DNA of 64,000 nucleotides from Loktanella fryxellensis (GTDB taxonomy: Bacteria; Pseudomonadota; Alphaproteobacteria; Rhodobacterales; Rhodobacteraceae): contig NZ_FOCI01000004.1 in the NCBI RefSeq assembly GCF_900110065.1, forward strand, positions 124,001-188,000, given 5' to 3'. Below the pieces are notes generated by a model that had not been told where the DNA came from, did no database searches, and was given only the letters and a program-made list of their open reading frames with translations. The position numbers and the translations under genes were made by a program. This document shows, piece by piece, positions 58,325 to 64,000 of this stretch (position 1 is the stretch's first letter; every line of letters starts with the position of its first letter).

Positions 58325-59314
58325 CTAGTGCAATGCGGGCGCTGCCAGTGGCAGCCCCGTCAACAGGTTTTGCGGCTTCATGCGGACCGCGCCATCGGCC
58401 TCTTGCCCCAGGATCAGCCAGACCGGCTGTCCGGCCAGATCGGCGCGCACGGCTTGCGGATCGTCAAAGTGAAGCGCGAACAGCCCCACCAAGGGGCCCG
58501 GCTGCGGCTGACTGCGCCACAGCGCATCGCCGATGGCGGTGCCCGTCCGGTCAAGCCCCACGTACCAACGCAGGTCCACGTCGTCCGCACGCAGGTGCGG
58601 CGTGATCGTCACCGCAATTCCAAGCATGTGCTTGATGAACGCCGTCAACGCCCGCGCCATGCCCTGCCGCGCCTGCGGGTCGCCGCCAAAGTTCAGCACC
58701 GTCGTATGGGCGTCCGACCGCGACCAATAGGTCCAGTCGTTGCCGCCCCCCAGCACGTCGAGGCTGTCGATGCCCCCCGAAAACATCGCCGTCAGCGGCG
58801 AGCTGTGCATCTCGGCCTCGAACAGGGTCACCAGTTCGTCATCGGCCAGCAGCAACGCACCGTCCCTGACCTGCGCGCGCTGGGGTCGGAACAGACATTC
58901 GGCGGCGCGCAAAGTCTGCGGATCGTCGCACCCGTCCAGCGCATTGCGCAGGATCAGTTGCAGCAGTTGCGACAGGAAGACGACAGGCAGGCGCACCCCG
59001 TCCCGCGTGATCGCGGCATAGCCCCCCTCGACCGTGCCGGCGGCCAACAGGCGGTCGCGCAGGGTCAGGAAAAGCCGCCAGTTGTCCTGCGCATCGCGGT
59101 CCTGCAGGGCCGCGATGGCAAGGTCCGGCACAGGTGCGCGGGGGTGGTCCAGGAGGCGGCGGTGCAGCGCCCGTTCGGCGGGGCAGGCGTCATCGGGGGG
59201 CAGGATTTCGGGCCGCGCGAGCCATGCCAACAACAGCTCGTCCGTGACCAGCATCCGCCCTGCGGCGTCGAGGCGGGTCAGGTGGTGACCGGAGGCGACC
59301 CAGAATTCCGGCAT
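58325..59314 (-). CDS. DUF6352-like protein of the formate dehydrogenase cluster
   Basis: A 329-residue soluble protein. Stretches seen are FWVASGHHLTRLDAAGRMLVT, DNWRLFLTLRDRLLAAGTVE, a middle with MFSGGIDSLDVLGGGNDWTYW and a tail with LRWYVGLDRTGTAIGDALW. No catalytic motif is recognised, though the DUF6352 name fits from memory. Its start shares the junction with the DUF6505-like stop. The constant company of formate dehydrogenase genes suggests an assembly or regulatory role. Confidence 0.75.
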   Translation of the reverse strand: MPEFWVASGHHLTRLDAAGRMLVTDELLLAWLARPEILPPDDACPAERALHRRLLDHPRAPVPDLAIAALQDRDAQDNWRLFLTLRDRLLAAGTVEGGYAAITRDGVRLPVVFLSQLLQLILRNALDGCDDPQTLRAAECLFRPQRAQVRDGALLLADDELVTLFEAEMHSSPLTAMFSGGIDSLDVLGGGNDWTYWSRSDAHTTVLNFGGDPQARQGMARALTAFIKHMLGIAVTITPHLRADDVDLRWYVGLDRTGTAIGDALWRSQPQPGPLVGLFALHFDDPQAVRADLAGQPVWLILGQEADGAVRMKPQNLLTGLPLAAPALH

Positions 59315-59862
59315 CAGCTTCGCCCCCGCAGGTCGAACAGGTCCACGCCGGCATCCGCCTCTTCCTCGAAGAACTGGAAGGCCCGGTCGTGTCCGGCCAG
59401 ATGGCTACCGGAAAAGGCCGTTTCGTCACGCGGGCGCAGGGTGCGGAACTGTTCGCGGATGTCATCGCCCTCATGGGTGCGGTGCAGCGCGATCAGCGTG
59501 CCTATGGCATGGTCGCGGCATAGGCTCTCGACCAGGGCGACCTCGTCTTCGGCGGCCTCTGTCGCCTGGGCGATGGTCGGTGCGCCCAGATGGGTGACCA
59601 GCCCGTTTGCCAACAGCGCCACCATGGCGGCGCGTTCGTCCGGGCGGGCGTCCTGCACGGTCACGAGGGTCGCGTGGCCGAAATCCGCAACGCCCAGAAA
59701 GCCGCTGCGAAAGGCGATCGCGTCCTTGCGGGTCAGGCTGTCGGCGGGGCGGCCCCAGAACAGGAAGGTGCCCGGCACTGCCCATTGCCCCGGCTCCGCC
59801 GCAGGGGCAAAGATCACGCGATCGGACGGGTCTAGCCGGATGGTGCGCGGCAACCGCGTCAC
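59314..59862 (-). CDS. DUF6505-like protein of the formate dehydrogenase cluster
   Basis: A 182-residue protein beginning LPRTIRLDPSDRVIFAPAAE, with EWAVPGTFLFWG-like WAVPGTFLFWGRPADS, AFRSGFLGVADFGHATLV, and a C-terminal FQFFEEEADAGVDLFDLRG. No motif of known function is seen; the family name is from memory. It overlaps the ligase-like gene by four bases and adjoins the DUF6352-like gene. Confidence 0.75.
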   Translation of the reverse strand: MTRLPRTIRLDPSDRVIFAPAAEPGQWAVPGTFLFWGRPADSLTRKDAIAFRSGFLGVADFGHATLVTVQDARPDERAAMVALLANGLVTHLGAPTIAQATEAAEDEVALVESLCRDHAIGTLIALHRTHEGDDIREQFRTLRPRDETAFSGSHLAGHDRAFQFFEEEADAGVDLFDLRGRS

Positions 59863-60608
59863 AGGACGGGCCCCGCATCCGTGCGCCAGTCCTGCCGCAG
59901 CAAGGCGTCGCGCAACGGCGCATGTTCGCGGATCGCACCGGAGGGGGCGATGTCCTGCATCCGCCCGTCGCTGATCAGGCGCGCGCCCTGGACCAGGGGT
60001 GGATCGACGCGGGCCAGATATTCCTCGGCCACCGCGTCGAATCCGCGATGCGTCCAGCGATCGAAATACAGCATCAGGTAGGACGCAAAGGTGGCGACGA
60101 TATCGGTGTCGGCATCAAAGGCCTCTTCGCGCAGGGATGTGCTGTCGGGAAACCGTCCCGTCTCTGAAACGTGATCGCGGTCCGCGATCAGGTCGGCGGC
60201 GAAGACCAGCCAGTCGGGCACCGCGTCCTCGGCACAGTCCGGGGGGACCGCCAGACGCCCGCCACCCAGCCGCGCGGCATCAAAGATCACCTGATCGGGC
60301 CAGCGCAGACGCACCGGACGTTCAGGGGGGCAATGCACCGCCAGCGCATCGGCCAGCGCCGCCATGCCCAGCACAAACGCATGCTGCGCGTCGTGCAGCG
60401 GGCGGTCCGGTTCCAGCACGACGGCAAAGGCCAGCAGTCCCGGCGACTGGTGCAGCACCAGTGTGCCAGCACCATGATCGGGGGCGAGGTCCACGGCCAC
60501 CGCCAGCACATCGCGCCGATCGGTTCGCACCAGATCGAAGGGCGGCGGCAGGACGATCCGCAGCCCCGCGTCTGCGACCTGTGGCTGCGGTGGCAGGTCT
60601 GGCGCCAT
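59859..60608 (-). CDS. Degenerate biotin/lipoate-ligase-like protein
   Basis: A 249-residue protein with the outline of biotin/lipoate ligases: APDHGAGTLVLHQSPGLLAFAVVLEP in place of the GRGRxG loop region and LRWPDQVIFDAARLGGGRL in place of KWPND...(R)KLAG. Both the GRGR motif and the catalytic Lys are replaced, so classical ligase chemistry is unlikely. The ATG at 60608 has GGGGAG upstream. It is the first gene of the 17-gene minus-strand run and is divergent from the multi-FeS gene 84 bases away. Confidence 0.78.
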   Translation of the reverse strand: MAPDLPPQPQVADAGLRIVLPPPFDLVRTDRRDVLAVAVDLAPDHGAGTLVLHQSPGLLAFAVVLEPDRPLHDAQHAFVLGMAALADALAVHCPPERPVRLRWPDQVIFDAARLGGGRLAVPPDCAEDAVPDWLVFAADLIADRDHVSETGRFPDSTSLREEAFDADTDIVATFASYLMLYFDRWTHRGFDAVAEEYLARVDPPLVQGARLISDGRMQDIAPSGAIREHAPLRDALLRQDWRTDAGPVL

Positions 60609-60692
60609 TTTCTCTGCTCCCCGCGCTGTCCAATCAAAGCCTTGCAGGCTACACGGTGCAGATAGTCCAGCCGAAGGCACGAGAAAAGGCCC

Positions 60693-62645
60693 ATGCAAGA
60701 CACATCCCCCCGGACCCGCTTGATCTGCACCTGCGAAGGGACGCTGCCTCTGCAGCCCCGGGCGCTGGGCGTGGCGGATACGCCTGCAAGCCAGCTGTGC
60801 CGTGCGCAACTGGACAATTTCCGCGCGGCTTTGGGTGAGTTTGCGTCGATCACGGTCGCCTGCACGCAGGAGGCACTCCTGTTCACCGAGGTTGCCGCCA
60901 ACGCGGGCTATGCCGGCACGCTGCAGTTCGCCAATATCCGCGAAACCGCAGGCTGGTCGGACGACGGCGCAAAGGCTGCGCCCAAGATGGCCGCCCTGCT
61001 GGGCATGGCAGAGATGGCGCCGACAGCCTTCGACATCGTGACGCTTGAGAGTGGCGGCGTGACCCTGATCCTCGGGCGCGACGACGTGGCGCTGACGGCG
61101 GCCCGCGATCTGTCGGACCTGCTGGACATCACCGTGCTGCTGCTGCCCGGCGCGGACGTGACCCCGCCGCGTCAGACGACGTGGCCGGTGCTGCAAGGGC
61201 GTATCGGGGCCGCGCGCGGGCATCTGGGGGCCTTTGCGCTGACCGTGAATGCCTATGCCGCCCCTGCGCCGTCGTCGCGGACGCGGCTGGATTTCGGCAA
61301 GGGTCGCGACGGAGCAGTGTCGCAGTGCGATCTGGTTCTGGACCTGACCGGCAACCCGCCGTTGTTCCCCCACGCCCGCCCCGGATACCTGCGCGCCGAT
61401 CCGCGCGACCCTGCCGCCGTGGCACGGCTGGTGGCCGAGGCGGGTCAGATGACCGGCACCTTTGACGAGCCGAAATACATCGACTTCACGCCGTCGCTCT
61501 GCGCCCATTCCCGCAACCAGATCACCGGCTGCACCCGCTGCCTCGACCTGTGCCCGGCGGGTGCGATTGCGCCCGACGGCGATGTCGTGTCCATCGACCC
61601 CGCGATCTGCGCAGGTTGCGGGCAATGCGCCGCGGCCTGCCCCACGGGGGCCGCCGCCTATGCCATGCCCGTCGTGGCCAACATCGCCGCCCGCCTGCGC
61701 CGCGGCCTGTCGGACTGGTTCGCGGCAGGGGCCCGGACAGCCCCGGTCATCCTGTTGCACGACGAAGGCCATGGCGCGGACCTGATCGACGCGCTGGCGC
61801 GCCATGGCCGCGGTCTGCCGGCGCATGTCATCCCGATGCCCGTCAACGCCCCCAGCCAGATCGGGCCAGAGGTGATGGCCGCAGCCCTGGCGTGGGGGGC
61901 CGGCGGCATAGCCGTGCTGGCCCCGGCCCGCCCGGTGCATCCGCTGGACGGACTGGCAGAGACCATGAACCTGATGGCCACGATCTGCGACGCCATGGGT
62001 TTTGCCCGCGACACCTGTGCGCTGATCCAAACCGACGACCCGGACGCGCTGGATGCCGCTGTCTGGCACCCGGCACCTGCGATGCGTCCGGCCCGGTCCA
62101 GCTTTCTGCCACCAGACGACAAGCGCGGCCTGCTGACACTGGCCGTGTCGGAATTGAACCGCACCGCACCGCGCCCGGCGGACCGCATGCCGCTGGCGGC
62201 CGGCGCACCCTTCGGCGCGGTGGTGCTGGACGCGGACGCCTGCACTCTGTGTCTGGCCTGCGTGGGCGCCTGCCCGGCGGGCGCGCTGGGCGACAATCCC
62301 GACCGGCCCATGCTGCGCTTTACCGAAAGCGCCTGTGTGCAATGCGGTATCTGCGCCGCCACCTGTCCGGAGGAGGCGATCACGTTGGCGCCACAGATCG
62401 ACCTTGCCGCCTGGACCCGGCCCCGGCAGATCCTAAAGGAAGAAGAGCCCTTTTGCTGCGCCAGCTGCGGCAAGGCGTTTGGCACCGCATCCAGCATTCG
62501 CCGCGTGCTGGACAAACTGGACGGCCACTGGATGTTCAGCGGCCCCGATGGCGCCGACCGCCGCCGCCTGCTGGAGATGTGCGACGACTGCCGCACACGC
62601 GCCGTCGTCATCGCAGGCTTCGACCCGCACGCCGCACCGCGCTGA
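60693..62645 (+). CDS. 650-residue multi-[4Fe-4S] ferredoxin-type protein
   Basis: A large soluble FeS protein. The N-terminus has a CxC (LICTCEG, residues 12-14) with further Cys in SQLCRAQL and VACTQE. A first pair of ferredoxin motifs begins at Cys280 (CTRCLDLCPAGAI, CAGCGQCAAACPTGAA) and a second pair at Cys517 (CTLCLACVGACPAGAL, CVQCGICAATCPEEAI). A Cys-rich tail from residue 588 (CCASCG, CDDC) may bind Zn or another cluster. No flavin motif is obvious. Being divergent from the formate dehydrogenase operon, it is a candidate electron conduit or cluster donor. Confidence 0.88.
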   Translation: MQDTSPRTRLICTCEGTLPLQPRALGVADTPASQLCRAQLDNFRAALGEFASITVACTQEALLFTEVAANAGYAGTLQFANIRETAGWSDDGAKAAPKMAALLGMAEMAPTAFDIVTLESGGVTLILGRDDVALTAARDLSDLLDITVLLLPGADVTPPRQTTWPVLQGRIGAARGHLGAFALTVNAYAAPAPSSRTRLDFGKGRDGAVSQCDLVLDLTGNPPLFPHARPGYLRADPRDPAAVARLVAEAGQMTGTFDEPKYIDFTPSLCAHSRNQITGCTRCLDLCPAGAIAPDGDVVSIDPAICAGCGQCAAACPTGAAAYAMPVVANIAARLRRGLSDWFAAGARTAPVILLHDEGHGADLIDALARHGRGLPAHVIPMPVNAPSQIGPEVMAAALAWGAGGIAVLAPARPVHPLDGLAETMNLMATICDAMGFARDTCALIQTDDPDALDAAVWHPAPAMRPARSSFLPPDDKRGLLTLAVSELNRTAPRPADRMPLAAGAPFGAVVLDADACTLCLACVGACPAGALGDNPDRPMLRFTESACVQCGICAATCPEEAITLAPQIDLAAWTRPRQILKEEEPFCCASCGKAFGTASSIRRVLDKLDGHWMFSGPDGADRRRLLEMCDDCRTRAVVIAGFDPHAAPR

Positions 62646-62811
62646 TCCGGGGCAAGGCGCCGCAGCGCATCCCCGGCTCCGGATCTTTCCGGGCTGCAAG
62701 GTGCAACCAATTATAGTCAGGCGACGTTAGACTGCAGACACGCACGGCTGCAATCGCCTGCCGTCGCGGACTAAACCCCGGTCCGCCATCCTGCAACGAC
62801 TGGAGAATTCC

Positions 62812-63312
62812 ATGCCGATCTCGAAACGCTCCGCCGCACTGGCGCTGATCATGAGCCTGTTGCCACTGGTGGCCACAGCGCAGACGGCACAGCAACAGAT
62901 GATCGCCGATCAGGCCGAAGAGTCGCAGAACGACGACTCCACGCTGGCCGACAGACCCATCAGCATGTTCGTTCCCTTGGTCGACGACTGCATCGCGGCA
63001 CCCGATGCCACGACCTGCGGCGACGTGCGCGCGGTCGTCACCGAATGTGCGGCCGACCTGACCGAGGATGCCTGCGACGTCCTGTTCACGGAATCTGAAG
63101 ACCTCTTTGCCGACCCGGTCGAGCTGGAACAGGCGGAGACCGCCCTGACCGACACGGCCGCCGCCATCGCCAATATGTCGTTCGCGGCCACCGAGGGCGA
63201 GATCGGCGCACTGATCGACGATGCGACGCGGGCCAGTTCAGAGCGCACGATGCTGCGCGGCGATGAAAACCTCAACTCTCATTCCAGCCCGCCGCTGATC
63301 GCCGACGAATAA
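62812..63312 (+). CDS. Secreted acidic protein of unknown function
   Basis: A 166-residue protein with a signal peptide (LALIMSLLPLVATAQ) and an acidic, helix-prone mature part containing four Cys (DDCIAAPDATTCGD, TECAADLTEDACD), which could form two disulphides. GGAG lies six bases before the ATG. No family is recognised. It stands between the multi-FeS gene and the convergent tupA. Confidence 0.75.
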   Translation: MPISKRSAALALIMSLLPLVATAQTAQQQMIADQAEESQNDDSTLADRPISMFVPLVDDCIAAPDATTCGDVRAVVTECAADLTEDACDVLFTESEDLFADPVELEQAETALTDTAAAIANMSFAATEGEIGALIDDATRASSERTMLRGDENLNSHSSPPLIADE

Positions 63313-63350
63313 CGCGGTCCTGCGACACGCAAAACGGCGATTTGGGCATA

Positions 63351-63375
63351 TGGCCGGACCACGCGTGTCCGGCCA
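63351..63375. terminator. Bidirectional terminator hairpin
   Basis: A perfect 9-bp stem, TGGCCGGAC with GTCCGGCCA, with a 7-base loop between convergent genes. No T-run on either side. Confidence 0.65.
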
Positions 63376-63391
63376 CAGGTTCTCGGCGGCC

Positions 63392-64000
63392 TTACTCCGA
63401 CGGTCGCCCTGCGGTGGGAAAAAACAACTGCTCGCCGCCAATGGTAAAGCTGGCAATGGCGTCCTGGCCTGTATCCGACACCATCCAATCGATAAAGGCC
63501 TGTCCCTGCTCGGCTTTGACCGTTGGATGTCGTTCGGGGTTCACGAGGACGATGCCGTAAGGGTTGAACAGCGCATCGTCGCCTTCGAACACGATCTGCA
63601 GCGGGCCACGGTTTTCGAACGACAGCCATGTCCCACGATCCGTCAGCGCATAGGCCGGGATTTGAGCCGCCGCGTTCAGCGTCGCCCCCATGCCCGACCC
63701 GGTGGATAGATACCACGCGCCCATCGGCTCGATGCCGGCTGCCTCCCACAGCGCAAGTTCCGCCGTATGCGTGCCGCTGTCGTCCCCGCGCGAGGCGAAT
63801 GACGCGCCGGACCCGGCGATCGCCGCCATGGCCGTGGCCGCATCTGCCACATCATCCAGTCCGGCGGGATCGTCACCGGGGCCCACGATGACGAAGTCGT
63901 TGTACATCACGTCGAACCGTTCGACACCGTAACCGTCGGCCACGAACGCTTCTTCCTGAGCGCGGGCATGGACAAAGACCACATCCGCATCGCCGCGACG
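63392..64000 (-). CDS. tupA: Tungstate/molybdate ABC transporter binding protein (5' end beyond window)
   Basis: The C-terminal 202 residues of a TupA-type periplasmic binding protein; the frame stays open to the right edge. Family stretches are DVMYNDFVIVGPGDDPAGL, FASRGDDSGTHTAELALW, YLSTGSGMGATLNAAAQ, YALTDRGTWLSF and NPYGIVLVNPERHP. TupA proteins prefer tungstate, but some bind molybdate. The position beside the Moco and formate dehydrogenase island fits metal supply to that enzyme. The permease and ATPase would lie outside the window. Confidence 0.88.
   Translation of the reverse strand, partial: RRGDADVVFVHARAQEEAFVADGYGVERFDVMYNDFVIVGPGDDPAGLDDVADAATAMAAIAGSGASFASRGDDSGTHTAELALWEAAGIEPMGAWYLSTGSGMGATLNAAAQIPAYALTDRGTWLSFENRGPLQIVFEGDDALFNPYGIVLVNPERHPTVKAEQGQAFIDWMVSDTGQDAIASFTIGGEQLFFPTAGRPSE

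Noticed and set aside
59859-62342. 827-codon minus-strand frame
   Set aside because: Only its last 249 codons (from 60608) are the ligase-like gene; the rest is antisense to the multi-FeS gene, whose ferredoxin motifs are on the plus strand.

Overview
The window looks like a chromosomal segment of a marine-type Rhodobacteraceae (roseobacter-group alphaproteobacterium). The grounds are high GC, densely packed ATGA-overlapping operons, an mreBCD-mrdA-rodA cluster directly behind leuA, RTX-Hint proteins, a three-subunit Tat-exported formate dehydrogenase with DUF3305/DUF3306 companions, and RpiR-linked binding-protein ABC transporters. No rRNA, tRNA or CRISPR was seen.

Layout. 1-7 kb: an HlyD-type efflux adaptor cut by the left edge, moaB, an LLM flavin oxidoreductase, a six-helix membrane GGDEF protein, an FeS (6-4) photolyase/cryptochrome and an SDR. 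7-15.6 kb: a possible leader peptide, leuA, then the cell-shape operon mreB-mreC-mreD-mrdA-rodA coupled to ghrA. 15.6-22.6 kb: an SseB-like protein with a uracil-DNA-glycosylase-like protein, a capsule export pair (kpsT, kpsE) coupled to kdsA, a methionine aminopeptidase and a soluble PAS histidine kinase. 22.6-32.7 kb: an accessory zone with an RTX-Hint gene split by one in-frame amber codon, an IS3-type relic, a periplasmic superoxide dismutase, a PQQ-type sugar dehydrogenase, a double-fasciclin protein, a PhoD-like phosphatase and a DUF533 protein. 32.8-38.1 kb: a whole RpiR-regulated ABC importer operon (regulator, binding protein, permease, ATPase) that is pseudogenised throughout, followed by an intact histidine phosphatase. 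38.1-42.5 kb: a fused MFS/spermidine-synthase-like protein, a serine-recombinase relic, an Fe-alcohol dehydrogenase with a good promoter, and about 1.1 kb of orphan DNA. 42.5-64 kb: a formate dehydrogenase and molybdenum-cofactor island.

The island is the most coherent system. A minus-strand run of 17 closely spaced genes (60608 down to 45676) encodes a degenerate biotin/lipoate-ligase-like protein, four families without known function, a TorD-like chaperone, a Tat-target peptide, FdhA (Cys-type), FdhB, a cytochrome b subunit, an Mrp/NBP35 ATPase, a 51-residue membrane peptide, a WD40-cytochrome c, FdhD, MobA, MobB and MoeA. Facing it on the plus strand are a degenerate MoeA-like protein, a MoeA fused to a periplasmic-binding-protein-like domain, and a TusA-like sulfur carrier. 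Divergent from its upstream end is a 650-residue multi-[4Fe-4S] protein, followed by a small secreted protein and a TupA-like tungstate-binding protein cut by the right edge. The likely joint job is periplasmic formate oxidation that feeds electrons to quinone or cytochrome c, with dedicated metal uptake, cofactor sulfuration and cofactor insertion.
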